A stretch of 64,000 nucleotides of DNA from Hybos culiciformis (Eukaryota > Arthropoda > Insecta > Diptera > Hybotidae). The stretch lies in contig CAXFZM010000052.1 in the NCBI GenBank assembly GCA_964007475.1, forward strand, positions 62,001-126,000, given 5' to 3'. The position numbers were made by a program, and so were the translations under genes. The notes below the pieces were generated by a model. It was given only the letters and a program-made list of their open reading frames with translations. It was not told the origin of the DNA and did no database searches. Below, in pieces: positions 34,781-45,728 of this stretch. Numbering within the stretch: position 1 is the first letter of the stretch; each line of letters starts with the position of its first letter.

Positions 34781-35502
34781 TTAGGGATTGCAAATTTTGA
34801 CGATAATAAAAAAATCGGAATTCGGAATTCGAAATTAAATATTTTCGGAATTCGGTCGAATTCCGAAATATTATTAATTTTTTTTATGTCTATACAAATA
34901 ATAAAAATAACTTATTTGAGATAATTCATTGTTATTTATTGACTAAAAAATACTTTTTTACTGTAAAATTATCCCAAATTCAATTATTAAATAACAATAA
35001 TAGTTAAAAAACTATATTATTTAAAACGAAATATAAACATAAAATTATTGTACAGAAACATTCTAATTTGGCATATCATTTAATAATAAAAAATATAAAA
35101 TTATTGTTTTATTTGCCTAAAATATGCTTCGAGGAAGCAGAGATCATTTAAAGCTGCGTCTCCGAGTCTCGAACGAACTTTTGTACAAAAGTTACCTGCA
35201 ATTGAGAAAGCTCGCTCAGACTCCATGCTCGATGGCGGAATCAAAATCAAAAATGAGTAGGCGGACTCTAATATTTTGCCACGAAAGCCGTTCTCTCCAA
35301 AGAATTTCATTTCAGATTTATAGAATTAGAATATAGAATATTAATATGTACAGAAATGAAAACATTATTTAAAAGTTAGAGAGAGCACGAAAAAATAAAT
35401 TTTAATTTCGGAATTCGCTGGGAAATTTTCGGAATTCGAAACTATATTATGAAAACGAATTCCGGAATTCTCGAATTTCGAATTTCGAATGTGCAATCCC
35501 TA
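34781..35502 (-). mobile_element. hAT element with transposase tail
   Basis: The ends TAGGGATTGCAAATT and (inverted) TAGGGATTGCACATT bound 722 bp. Subterminal GGAATTCG / CGAATTCC motifs are repeated many times. The flanks are ATTGCAGT on the left and ATTGTGTA on the right. The left one fits the interrupted gene, and the right one seems mutated, so the 8-bp duplication is only partly visible. Confidence 0.75.
35101..35310 (-). pseudogene. hAT C-terminal dimerisation domain
   Basis: The 69-codon frame contains ILIPPSSMESERAFSIAGNF and RSRLGDAALNDLCFLEAYF, the conserved 'P.SS...ER.FS..G......R..L......L..L' pattern of the hAT dimerisation domain. The rest of the transposase is absent, so this is an internally deleted copy. 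Confidence 0.85.
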
Positions 35503-35893
35503 ATTGTGTAATGGCCAATTTCGTCATTTAGTGATCTTCGAGTGTGTCTTACAGCCGAGTGAAAATTTATTATTCCAATATATTCTTCATTTATAAATGA
35601 TAATTTGAATTTTTTTGGAATTTTTATTAAGGGAACTGCAAATGCATGCATCAGTAGATTTGGAATATATTTCCAGTGAACCGTCCTGAAAAAAATAAAT
35701 TTTTAATATTAATTTCATTTTTTATAAATGTATAATAATATTCAAGAGAAATAATCAAATACCTGTATCAGAAATTGTAGCATATTCCTATCCAACACAC
35801 CCCGGAAAGGTCGCGAACCTTCAATTATGATGTCATTTTCTACTGCAATAAAATTGCAGTTTAGCAATCCATTAATTAAAAAATAAAAACCAA
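35503..35893 (-). pseudogene. USP-like ORF, fragment 2 (His box)
   Basis: From the LTR boundary the minus strand encodes ENDIIIEGSRPFRGVLD, then a GTATTT...TTTTTTTCAG interval (about 35763-35690) that could be an intron. The next segment has IPKKFKLSFINEEYIGIINF and ends LNDEIGHYT at the hAT border. This is the late part of a ubiquitin-specific-peptidase-like fold, where 'L.GVI.....GHY.A' leads to the catalytic His. The Cys box is not seen anywhere in the window. The reading frame across the putative intron is not clean, so some damage is likely. Confidence 0.6.
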
Positions 35894-36332
35894 CCTAATG
35901 ACGTCATTATGTAAATGATGTGTGTTGCGACAACCTTTATATACTTATAGCATCTGGGTACAAAATACTCTCATTAAAAAAATACCGCAACAGCATTTAA
36001 TTGTTTGAAAGGGTATATAAAGGCGGTATTTCGCAACACAAATCATCATTCCATATTTAGCAAACACTTTGTGAACAAGGTAATTGGTCCATAGTGGTAC
36101 TAAATAAAGTTCTTGCAATATATTTGTTTTGCTGTATTTCTAGTTGAACAAAGACAATTTGGATAATAAGGATACAGTCTAACCTCTAACAACTCATATT
36201 GAAACAAGAACAGAATTATATAATTTTTTGTTATTAAATTTAAGAAGCAGTTTAAGCTAAATAAAGTTGTTTCTTTCGTTATTAGAAAATCCATAATTCT
36301 TTTATTTTAACTACGAAGAGGCTACTTCTACA
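35894..36332 (+). repeat. 5' LTR of Ty3/gypsy element A
   Basis: About 439 bp, repeated at 57912-58337. It contains a perfect CRE palindrome TGACGTCA (35900-35907), a TATA box (GGGTATATAAAGG near 36010) and AATAAAG (near 36103). It ends CTACA followed by TTGGCACCCAACTA (primer-binding site from 36334). The start is CCTAATG where the 3' copy has TGTAATG. About 14 bp of similarity upstream of that point leaves the left border uncertain. Confidence 0.8.
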
Positions 36333-36459
36333 TTGGCACCCAACTAGAGGCATCGAATTTTTTTGAGAAGAAAATAAATCACAAGAATCGTGGAGCTTAG
36401 AAACTGCTTTGTTGAGCTAATTGAATTGAAGAGAGGAAAAAGGGAAGAATATTACACAA

Positions 36460-37571
36460 GTTGGGTGAAAAAATAGCAACGGAGGTTCTTTTTCTAATTG
36501 TACTACAAGGTTCAAGGGACAACGTGATCCACAGAAGCTGGAGGAATTTCTCACAGCAATCACGGTGTACAAGGAGATAGAGAAGGTGTCCGACCAAGAT
36601 GCTATTAAAGGTATGCCGCTCCTGTTAGAGGACTATGCTGCGACATGGTGGCAAGGAGTGAAAACAGAGGCCAATACATTTAATGATGTAGTAAAATTGT
36701 TTAAAGGGGCATGTGCATCACCCAGACTAGCTGGAGAATTTATAATGAGTTTTTCGAAAAAAAAAAAAAAACAAATCAGTGAGCCAACAGATGCATTTAT
36801 ATGCAAGAAAATATCACTCTTGGCAGAAATAACCGATCAGCTGACCCAAACCATTCAAATTAACATGGTTTTTGGTTTTTTAATGTACTTCACCTTCGGA
36901 TTCGGGAGAAGATCAACAGAGTCGATATTAACAACTTCAAAGATCTACTGCAAGCTGTCCGCAATGTGGAATTAATTTTTGCAGAAAATGAGGTGAAAAT
37001 ACAGACAGGACATAATGAAGAAGTATTAAAGGAAAAATCCAGAAAACGATGTACATATTGCTGTAAATTTGGCCATACAGTTGATGTATGTCGGAAAAAG
37101 GAGAAAATTAGAAAGCCAGAATCAGCTTCCTGTTCAACTGAGGCAACAACAAGCACCAAACAAACATTGGTATGCTATGGATGCGGTACTGCAGGGTTTT
37201 ACAGATCAAATTGCCCAAAGTGTTCCCAGCATAAGTCGAATAGCCCAACACCACTCGATTTCCATCTCATTAGTAGTACTACCATTGGGAGAGATGTTTC
37301 AGTCATACCAATTAATGTACATGGATTGAAAGGTACAGCTTACTTGGACACAGCAGCCAGAACCAACGTTGCTAGTGCATCATTATTCAAATGCTTGACC
37401 TTTTTTGGAAGTTCTTTTCAAAAGGTCCAAGCTGATATAACTCTGGCAGACGGTATTTGCAAAAAGCAAGAAGTATTCTCAACTATTTTTGACATAATTA
37501 TAGGCAATCGTTTAAAACCCATTAGATTTATCGCCTTTCCAGAATCCACAAATTACACTTATTGGTATTGA
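36460..37571 (+). pseudogene. Element A gag and protease
   Basis: The capsid region opens near 36500 with RFKGQRDPQKLEEFLTAITV and continues as LLLEDYAATWWQGVK, a pattern common in insect Ty3/gypsy gag. An A15 run at 36757 and frame changes near 36880-36970 break it. Two zinc-knuckle-like motifs follow: CTYCCKFGHTVDVC (37050) and CYGCGTAGFYRSNC (37174; His replaced). The protease has AYLDTAARTNVA (37342), a DTA version of the usual DTG, and IGIDFLEQAG further on in another frame. The product would be the structural precursor plus protease. Broken in at least three places. Confidence 0.75.
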
Positions 37572-37984
37572 CTTCTTAGAGCAGGCTGGAATTGTTATGA
37601 ATTTGGCACAGCGTTGTTAGTATTTTACTGATAAACCAAATCAGCTCTTCAACTTTAAAAGTTCACCACCAATATAAATAAATGCTACTACAATTAAACA
37701 AGGTAGCTCCAAAGATACAACCGTTGTTTCACCAGCTACAAAAATATTAAATGAAGTCAATAATTTTACCAATTGGATAGACAATCACTCTTATATCAGT
37801 CCTATTTCGACATTAAAGGGACCACCAGATTTGTCTGAATTTAAAGAAGTATCACCATTTATCAAATGGTACGAAAAATACTCAAAAAAAAATCCTATCC
37901 AAAGATGAACTTAAAAACTATTGAAGCTGGATGTGATAGAGGAGTGCGAAAGTGCATGGGCTTCACCCGTGGTTATAGTCCGTT
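37572..37984 (+). pseudogene. Element A protease-RT spacer and RT start
   Basis: The sequence continues to LKLDVIEECESAWASPVVIVR (37920-37982), the 'I..S.S.WASP.V.V.KK' entry to the RT fingers. RT sequence ends abruptly at 37982 and resumes only at about 55650. About 100-130 RT codons are absent from the window. Confidence 0.7.
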
Positions 37985-38092
37985 TAAGCTGCGCGTCTGC
38001 GCGGCCGCGCAGCAGTTTGAAATCTTTATTATCCGCGCACAATAGATTTCTTCAAATTTTTAAAAATATTGCTATGTAGTGCGCTCTTTGGG
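37985..38092 (+). other. Short block between elements A and B
   Basis: Begins with a GC-rich palindromic stretch, CTGCGCGTCTGCGCGG then CCGCGCAGCAG. It may be the outer end of B or foreign sequence; no second copy is present to decide. Confidence 0.4.
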
Positions 38093-38325
38093 TGTGACAC
38101 TCTTCACTCATATAATATCATTAGGATATGATATTAGTGATAAGTGACACATTGAATAAGCTTTGGTAGTACTCTCTCTCTCTCTCTATTCTTGATTATA
38201 AAAGTATATCATTAATTTAAGTTAAGTTCAGTCTGTAAATATCATTTCATGAATAAAGTAATAAGTCAGCTGATACAAACTAATTATTTTATTTAAAACA
38301 TAATTTATGATGCTTAGACATCACA
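38093..38325 (+). repeat. 5' LTR of mdg1-like element B
   Basis: Starts TGTGACACTC and ends ATCACA directly before the primer-binding site. It contains ATTATAAAAG (TATA-like, 38197) and GAATAAAG (38252). No 3' copy was found in the window. The start could alternatively be TGTAGTG at 38075. Confidence 0.6.
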
Positions 38326-38340
38326 TGGCGACCGTGACAG
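38326..38340 (+). promoter_or_regulatory. Primer-binding site of element B
   Basis: TGGCGACCGTGACAG is identical to the element C site (48766-48780). From memory it matches the tRNA-Arg primer used by Drosophila 412/mdg1. Confidence 0.8.
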
Positions 38341-39501
38341 ATCCCATTTAGGCAGTCTGGAGTTTTTTTTTAAGTAAAATAAAAAAAAAAAGTGCGTTGC
38401 GGTGTTTTTTAAAAAAAATAAATTAAAAATAATTTAATTTAAAAAAAAAATGGTGTTCCATACAATTTAAAAATTATATTTGGTTGAATCTGAAAAATTT
38501 TTTTTGAGTTTTTTTTTAACTAAAAATTAAATTGGATTTTTAAAACAGTGAAAATTTTTTATTTTAAAATTTCAAAAAAAAAAGGAAAAAATGATATTGA
38601 AAAATAAAAATTAAAAAATAATTTTTCAAAAAGAAAAATGAAAGAAAAATTGGAATTATTTTAAAAAAATTTTTTTTTCTTTAAAAAATGAAGAAATGAA
38701 AAATGAAAATGAAAATTATTTTCAAAAAAAAAAAAAATTGAAAAATGAAAATTTTATGCCAGTGAATTATGACAAAATAGAAAACCTTGAATTTAAGGAA
38801 AATTTTTTTTAATAAATTAACTTACCTTTACTTACCTTAAAAAACAATTTTTTTCAACTTTAAAATTAAAATAAGTCAAAAATACAAAAAAAAATGTTTT
38901 GAAAAAATTTATAAATTTAAGTAACTTTCAAATAACTTTGAATTTTTTTTTCAAAGTCATAAGAAAAATAAGGACAAAAGGAAAAAAAAGACATAAAGAA
39001 ATAAAAATTAAATAAATTTTTCTCGTCAATGGCAGAAAGGTTTGAAAACCACTGAAAAAGAAAATAAAAATTTCTTTTGTAAATAAAAAAAAAAAAAAAA
39101 AAACAACACTTCAACATTGTGTATTTTTTTCCTCTCTTTAATTTTGACCAGGTTCAAATTTTAGAACAAGAGAACAACAAACAAAAATTAAGAATTTGTG
39201 AAATTAATCAAATCATTTTAAACCGTTGTCAATCTTGTAATTATAAATCAGACACTAAATATTTTTCGTCAACTTACAGTAATTTATTACGACCACCTGA
39301 ATAATTTGTAATTTTTACCCTTTTGATCACAATATACTTAGCTCATTGTTAACGATATTATAGAATATTTTGACAGCTTCGTATAAAATAATTGTTAAGA
39401 AAAGAAAAAATTAAAAAATTAAAAATTGCGCTTTTTTTTGCTAATTTTATTAAAAATAAAATTATTTATTAATTTTTATAATAAATTTAAATGTTTTTTG
39501 A
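38341..39501 (+). other. Element B leader, first half
   Basis: Mostly A/T runs without coding signal. A 61-codon frame at 39119-39304 has ILEQENNKQKLRICEINQ and RCQSCN (coiled-coil-like with CxxC). TTTTGACCAGGTT just before it resembles a splice acceptor. Function unknown. Ends at CTAT (39502-39505), the element C target duplication. Confidence 0.4.
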
Positions 39502-39505
39502 CTAT

Positions 39506-39900
39506 TGTTGAGAGTTTAGATCCGAATATTGAATAATAAGACTTTTTGTTTGGTTTAACGTTAACTTTATTAATGATTAATTATAATAAATTTTACCTGT
39601 AATTATATTATTAATGATTGGAAGTGAAACTGGAAGAGGGACTGGAATTTAGTAAAAACGAATGGAAATGGAGAAGAATTAATATTGTGTCATTTGCACT
39701 CAATATTAATGAAGAGTTTCAAATTACCAAAAATGTATAATTGACATTTTTGGTAAAATTAAAATTAAAATTAAAATTGATAGGAAATTGAATTGGCACG
39801 TTTAGTGCAATAAGCAATATATAGAATTTATGTACAGTTGTAGAATGTTACAACTGTACCGAATAGGAAAGAACAGGTAAGTATAAGTAAGTATACTACA
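39506..39900 (-). repeat. 3' LTR of element C
   Basis: TGTTGAGAGTTTAG ... TATACTACA. It differs from the 5' LTR by a few substitutions, one extra copy of a 6-bp AAATTA unit near 39770 and a missing 8-bp segment near 39865. Confidence 0.95.
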
Positions 39901-39917
39901 CCTTCCCTCTTTTGAAG
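39901..39917 (-). promoter_or_regulatory. Polypurine tract of element C
   Basis: On the minus strand AAAAGAGGGAAGG immediately precedes the 3' LTR. It primes plus-strand DNA synthesis in LTR elements. Confidence 0.75.
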
Positions 39918-40604
39918 AATAACCTTGGGAAGGGTTATTCTGAAAATTTAGAAAAACGATAGTAAGGTGTGGGGATTTATAGGATATTATTATGTATATA
40001 AAAATATATTGATTAAATGAATCTTAATTTTAATTATAATATTAAATTTTAATTTCCCTTTTTTTTTTTTTTTTAGTTTTTTTTTTTTTTTTTTTTACAT
40101 TTTGTTTTATTTTATTTATTTTTTTTGTAGGGATTATTAATCAATGTATAAAATATGTTATGATTACAAATTAAAAAAATTTATTTATTTTTCAATTATA
40201 AAGCAAATTAATTATAAGGAAAGTTTCAAAAAAAAATTTAGTTTTTAACAATTAAATCAAAAAAAAAATTTATTTTAACGACTAATAATAAAAAAATTTA
40301 AATTTAAGAAATTAATTATAGAAAAGAAATTTAAAAGAAAGAAAAAAATTATTATTATTATTTTTTTTTTTTTTATTTATAAGTATTATGTTTGTAAAAA
40401 ATTTTAATTTTAAGAAAAAAATGTTATTTCTAAAAAATATAAAAATTATTTATTTTTGTGCGCACAATATAAAAAAAGAAATTATTGACTACAAAATATT
40501 TAAAAAAAAAATTTTAGTTATATTTATTAAAAAAAAATTTTTTTTTTTTTTTTTTTTAAATTAAGATTTGTATTATTATTTATAGTTGATTGAATAATTT
40601 CAAT
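39918..40604 (-). other. Element C 3' non-coding region
   Basis: Long A/T runs between integrase and the polypurine tract. No env or other ORF. Confidence 0.6.
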
Positions 40605-41871
40605 CTATTTTTATGAACTTTCAGTTCTTTATTATTTTGTTCAATAACGCAATTTGAATCTTGGATGTTTTTTATAGTATAAGGGCCTTTAAATAAAGGG
40701 TCTAGTTTATGTCTGTTTGTTTCGGACATGTTTAATAAGACTAGATCACCTATTTTTAAGTCGAGAGGTCATAACTAGCTTTATTACTTTCCTTTAACTT
40801 TTTAACTAATTGATTAGTTCTTTCTTGAGAGAACTGCAATCTATATTTTATCTCGTTACAGTAAGAATCTACATTATAGATAGGTTCTATAACTGATGAG
40901 TTTAGAAATTCAAAATCAGGTGGATTTTGTGCATATATAAGTTCAAAAGGACAGTAGTTATGTATAGTGGATGGAGTAGTATTAAAACAATAACTAAAAT
41001 ATTTTGCATAATCATCCCAATCATATTTGTTAGTATCAATAAAAGAACGTAAATATTCGTTGAGAGTTCTATGACTCCTTTCGATAGTTCCTAACGTTTG
41101 ATGATGGTATGCTGTGGATGTTGTATGAGAGATTTTAAGTAGAGAAAGAAGTTCTTTTATAGTTTCATTCATATACTCTGTACCTAAATCTGTACGTATC
41201 TCTTTCATTGGGCCATATACTAGAATAAAATAATCAATTATTGCTTTGGCAATAGTTCTTGCGTTTTTATTTTGAACTGGTATAATGGTGAGATATTTGG
41301 TCAAGTCACAGATTATTGTAACCGCATATTCGTTACCGTTATGGGATCTTGGAAGTGGACCAATAGTGTCTATTAACACTATATCAAACGCACGCTGAGG
41401 GGTTGGTGTAAAAACCAAGTTTTCAGAATTTTTGGGTCTACTCTTATTTATTTGGCACTGTTTGCAGTTTTTTATAAATTTTTTCACATCTTGTGTCATA
41501 AATTTCCAATGAAATTTTTGTCTTAATTTTGATAATAGTCGGGTAATACCAGTATGTCCGCCTAGGATTGGGTCGTTGTGGTATTTTTCAATGATTGAAT
41601 TTTTTTCTTCATTAGTAGTAATATGTTTTACTCTAGGAGATAACGCAATAGTGAGGGTTTTGAGATTTTCCGCCGCGATTTCTTTAAATTTTTGGGTACC
41701 ATAAAATAAAAATATGCTATCATTTAGCGACAGCTGCAATCTATGCATATTCAATTTGCAAGCTTCTTTTTCAAGCTTTGATAAAATAAGATTTAGATCA
41801 TATTTATCATTTGCAAAATATCCGGATATATCAATGGAGAGTAAAATTTGTTTTCCTCTCTTCAGAATCAA
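40605..41871 (-). pseudogene. Element C integrase
   Basis: The main frame (41871-40756) has an HHCC zinc domain (YHNDPILGGHTGITRL ... CKQC). The catalytic core follows with Asp in LIDTIGPLPRS, Asp in RTDLGTEYMN and Glu in LGTIERSHRTLNEYLR. The C-terminal part leaves this frame near 40765 and continues in another frame to about 40605 with IGDLVLLN and LFKGPYTI, the GPY/F module of Ty3/gypsy integrases. It inserts the cDNA in an intact element. A second frameshift near 41930 separates it from RT, so a full polyprotein cannot be made. Confidence 0.9.
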
Positions 41872-41912
41872 TCTAGATTTGTCTAGGTTGAATATAATGC
41901 GGGGATATTTTC

Positions 41913-43381
41913 TTAATTCATGACTACTAGAAGATTCGTAAATATTAATTTTTCCGTTTCTCTCACAAAATTAGGAGCTTGCGAATTATTTTTGGGCTTA
42001 TTTATATTTCGATTTTCCGAACGAGTTGTAACTTTAAGAATATTTTGAAAATTAGGATTTTTGATATCGTCGAAATCTATACGTGATAACGCATCGGCTC
42101 CATTGTTGTCGGAACCTTTAATATATTCGACTGTGAAGTCATATTCTTCCAGATCGAGACGCATACGCGTAAGTTTAGAAGAAGGATTTTTCATAGAGAA
42201 GAGATAAGATAGTGGTCTATGATCAGATTTGACAATAAAGTCTTTTCCATAAATATATGGTCTAAAATAGTTTATTGCCCAATGTATGGCAGTTAATTCT
42301 TGTTCGATGACAGATTTATTCTGTTCGCCTTTAGTGAATGTTTTAGAGGCAAAGGCTATTGGTAATTGAATACCATTTGAGTCTTGGCTAAGAATAGCTC
42401 CGGTTGATATTTTACTTGCATCTGTCGTTATATAGAAAGTTTTGTCAAAATCTGGATACTTAAGAATGGGAGGATTAATTAAAGAGTTTTTTAGATAAAG
42501 AAATGATTTTTCACATAAATCAGTCCAGGAAAAAGGAACATTCTTACGTGTAAGCCGTGTTAGATGGTATGAATATTCGGCAAAGTTGGGTATAAATCCA
42601 TCACACGGTCTTGGATAATTTAAAATTTTATCAAATTTAGAATCATCCGGAAGAATTCCGTCTTTTGAACACTTATGTCCAAGAAAAGTAATTTCAAATT
42701 GAAAAAATCTACACTTATCCGGATGGAGTTTTAAGTTGACGTTTCGACAAACATCGAAAACTTCTTTCAGATTTTTCAACATATGTTTTTCTGAACAGCC
42801 TATAATTATTAAATCATCCATATATAAAAATGCTTTAGAGGGTGATAGTCCGGAAAAAGCGATGGACATCATCCGTTGAAAAGAATTGGGTGCAATTTTT
42901 AACCCGAAGGGAAGTCTTTTAAATTTAAAAGATCCTTTTTCAGTAGAAAAAGAAGTTAGATCTCTTGATTTTTCGTCTAATTCAATCTGTAAAAATCCTT
43001 GTGTGAGATCTAGTGTTGAGAAATATTTAGCGCGTCCTAACTGATCAAGAATATCGTCTATTCTGGGTAACGGATATTTATCCGCGATAAGTTTTTTATT
43101 TAATTGACGATAATCAATGACTAATCTCCAACGTTTTTCACAGCTGCCTGGAAGGGATTTTTTTGGCACTATCAAGACTGGACTATTGTATTCTGATACA
43201 GAGGGTTCGATAATATCATTTCTTTGTAGTCTTTCAACTTCGTTATTGATAATATCTTTGTGAGTATGGGGAATACGATAGTTTTTAATATAAACGGGGG
43301 TCGTGTCCTTGAGACGAAGTTTTTGTTCATAAAAATTATTACAAGAAATTTTATCTTTTTCTAAAGCAAAAATATCGATAT
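41913..43381 (-). pseudogene. Element C reverse transcriptase-RNase H
   Basis: RT begins at about 43380 with TEYIDIFALEKDKISC. It contains SPVLIVPKK, LVIDYRQLNKKL, STLDLTQGFLQIEL, LPFGLKIAPNSFQRMM and the catalytic FLYMDDLII. RNase H follows with TDASKISTGAILSQ, ELTAIHWAINYFRPYIYG and KSDHRPLSYLF, ending GSDNNGADALSRI. Between YPRPCDG and FIPNFAEY about 12-15 residues of the usual 'RRFV...NYYRR' connection are missing, an in-frame deletion. The first 35 residues of the open frame (43487-43391) are foldback-element sequence, not RT. It copies element RNA to DNA in intact copies. Confidence 0.92.
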
Positions 43382-43390
43382 ATTCAGTGC

Positions 43391-44440
43391 GGGTGTTACC
43401 CGAATCGCCGAAAGACATTTCGCAAAAAGACATTTTGCCTAATTCCATTTGGCAAAAAAGACACTTCGCAAAAGAACCATTTCGCAAAACGGATAGTTAA
43501 CAAACGTTCGCTTTAGCCTAATGAGACAGTTAACAACTTTCCAGTTAGCATAAGGACATTTCGCAACTACTACTTTTGGCGAAATATACATTTCGCAACT
43601 ACCCTTTTTAGCGTAATTCACATTTCGCGCCCGCGCGCGAAATGTGAATTACGCCAAAAAGGGTAGTTGCGAAATGTATATTTAGCATGCACTAAAATAT
43701 GTTGCATTATCATAAATGCATATTATTAAATTAGACAATTCCAATTATATGCATTTTAATTTTAAGAAATATTATTGAATTTTTAATATCTGTTTTTTTA
43801 AGTTAATACAAATCCAGTTTGTAAATATAAGAAATAATATTAAAAAATTAATACTTAATATATATTTTTTTAATATTCAATACGTACATAATCAGTATGG
43901 ACATATTATAAAATTAATATTTTTATTTAAAAAAATTATTTCAATTTTAAATTCTCGGCAATCAAAAATAATAGTTTGACTTCCCTATAATCGTCTTTTC
44001 TTTTCAAAATATTTTAAATTTTTTTATCTTTTAAGTAATATTTTGTTTTTTTTTACTGCTGGTGGCCGACCCATTTCAATTTTTTTATTTCAGTCGTTAC
44101 ATATGTACAATATTTCTTTTCGGATTTTATCCATGAGCCTATAAAATCCTACATGCTTTTTTTTTACAGTTAAAAAAAAACTTTAATATTCTATTCATCA
44201 TATTTGTGCAGTAAAAAAAAATTTGTTAAACTATACTTTTGCGAAGTGTCTCAATTAATATAATGTAGTGAATTGGTATTTTGAGAAATATCTTTTTGCG
44301 AAGTGTCGCATTAGGCCAAATGGAATTTTGTTAAAGAGTTTTTTTTGCGAAATGGAGATTTGCGAAACATAAAAATTTGATAAGTGGCTTTCGGCCAAAT
44401 AGACTTTTGCAATATGGAATTTGCAAAGAGGCTCGCTCCC
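43391..44440. mobile_element. 1,050-bp modular foldback element with perfect 9-bp TSD
   Basis: ATTCAGTGC flanks it at 43382-43390 and 44441-44449. The ends start GGGTGTTACCCGAATCGCC and, inverted, GGGAGCGAGCC. The outer parts contain many direct and inverted copies of GACATTTCGCAAAA / TTTTGCGAAGTGTC. A long palindrome around 43630 joins GCGAAATGTGAATTACGCC to its complement. It splits the element C pol between protease and RT. The 9-bp TSD and GG termini match the elements at 5704 and 23146. Confidence 0.8.
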
Positions 44441-44449
44441 ATTCAGTGC

Positions 44450-45212
44450 ACAAGTCGAATAATTTATCTTTTACAAAATTAGGAAAATTTTTAGATAATT
44501 TACCTAAGACGTCGTCTTTATTTGTTGAACTTATTGTTGGGAGATTGATAATATCATAATCGAGAAGATTTTCAGTTTTGAATGAGATGTTACTTAAAGA
44601 TACATTATCTTCGGTCGTGTTTAAAATTTTAACGTAGGGACAAGCTTTAGATACAATAGTTCTAGCTACATAAACTCCGTGAGCTACTTCTTGATTAAGG
44701 ATTAAAACGTCTTTTTCTTGAGTGTTTAAGTTATCAAGGGATATTTTTCGGATAACTTCAGCTCTAGCCGGTACGGTAAATACATTTCGATGAGGTGTAT
44801 TAGATAAAGTTAAGGTTAAGCCAACCGGGCCTTCATCAGGGCGAAGAATTAAAAGATCACTATCACGGTTATAATCTAGCACACAATTATATTTCTTAAG
44901 GAAATCCATTCCTATGATTCCGTCCGCAGGAATTGGAAAATTTTCGTCGACGATATCAAAAGTGTGTCGAAGAACAAAGAATTTACCTTCTGCTTCCTGG
45001 ATTATGTCAGTTTCCACTGAACCGAGAGTTTTAATTGTTGCTGAGCCTATACCGTTTAAATTCGAGATTTTGTCTGTTCTGACCTTAATATTGTCTTTCA
45101 ATTTGTTTACTTTAAAGACAGAAATATCAGCGCCCGTGTCTACAAGGTATGTATTTAAAATACCGCTCATTTTCGTTTTAAGGGAGAGATAGCTCGTTAA
45201 ATGTAAATTCAT
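44450..45212 (-). pseudogene. Element C protease region
   Basis: ATG at 45212 opens the frame. The aspartic protease has the active site YLVDTGADISVF and the second conserved block DGIIGMDFLKKYNCVLDY. A spacer of about 130 residues leads towards RT. At 44450 the frame enters the foldback insertion and stops at 44331, so protease is cut off from RT. It would process the Gag-Pol precursor. Catalytic residues are intact. Confidence 0.88.
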
Positions 45213-45256
45213 GTTGAAGACATTTTTGTAGCTAGAGAGGGGTTCATTTTTAATTT

Positions 45257-45706
45257 TTAATGGTCCCCATCCCGTTGGTCTTGGGGACCCTCTTCGTTTC
45301 CCGATTCCTCCGCGTTTTCACGATTTGTATTATACACGTTACGATTTCGATTTTGATTAAGTTGATTTCTATTCCGGTTTTGTGGGTTATTTCGCCAATT
45401 TTGATTCTGATTTCTGTTATTGTTACCGTTATTATAGTTATTATTGTTATTAGTATGGTAATTATTATTTCGATTATTATAATTACCGTTATTATAATTA
45501 TTATTCGAAGGATAGTTGTTATTGTTCCGATTTCTATGCTGTGAGTTTCGGTTTGAGTTTCTTGTATTTGGACCGTTGTTCCGATTACTACGTGAATTTC
45601 TACTATTCATGTTTTTATTAAAATACAAAATGCTGGACGTGTCCGTATTAACTTCTACAAATTTAGCAATGACGTCGTTTAAATTACTAAACGTACCTGA
45701 TTGCAT
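45257..45706 (-). pseudogene. Element C gag C-terminal nucleocapsid-like part
   Basis: After about 40 capsid-like residues the protein becomes an Asn/Arg-rich tail (about 45300-45600) without zinc knuckles, a feature of the mdg1/412 lineage, where RNA binding is by basic Asn/Arg repeats. It ends in an acidic EESGNEEGPQDQRDG. The Met at 45706 is internal. The frame was originally continuous with gag, from which it is separated by a 26-bp tandem duplication at 45722-45773. Confidence 0.75.
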
Positions 45707-45728
45707 TATTATTTTAGTTTTATCAGAA

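Noticed and set aside
37985..38015. GC-rich palindrome as a regulatory or CpG element
   Set aside because: Too short and isolated, at a transposon junction; no supporting promoter sequence.
39119..39304. Element B leader frame as a confirmed gene
   Set aside because: It has a coiled-coil-like stretch and a CxxC but no clear homologue and no related ORF found elsewhere; kept only as a note in the leader.
43439..43621. Minus-strand frame at the RT start with FAKC/FCQM words
   Set aside because: Lies inside the 43391-44440 foldback insertion; the same repeat artefact.
45260..45544. Ile/Val-rich plus-strand frame resembling membrane helices
   Set aside because: Antisense of the Asn/Arg-rich gag tail (AAT/AAC read as ATT/GTT). 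The same applies to 54287-54565.
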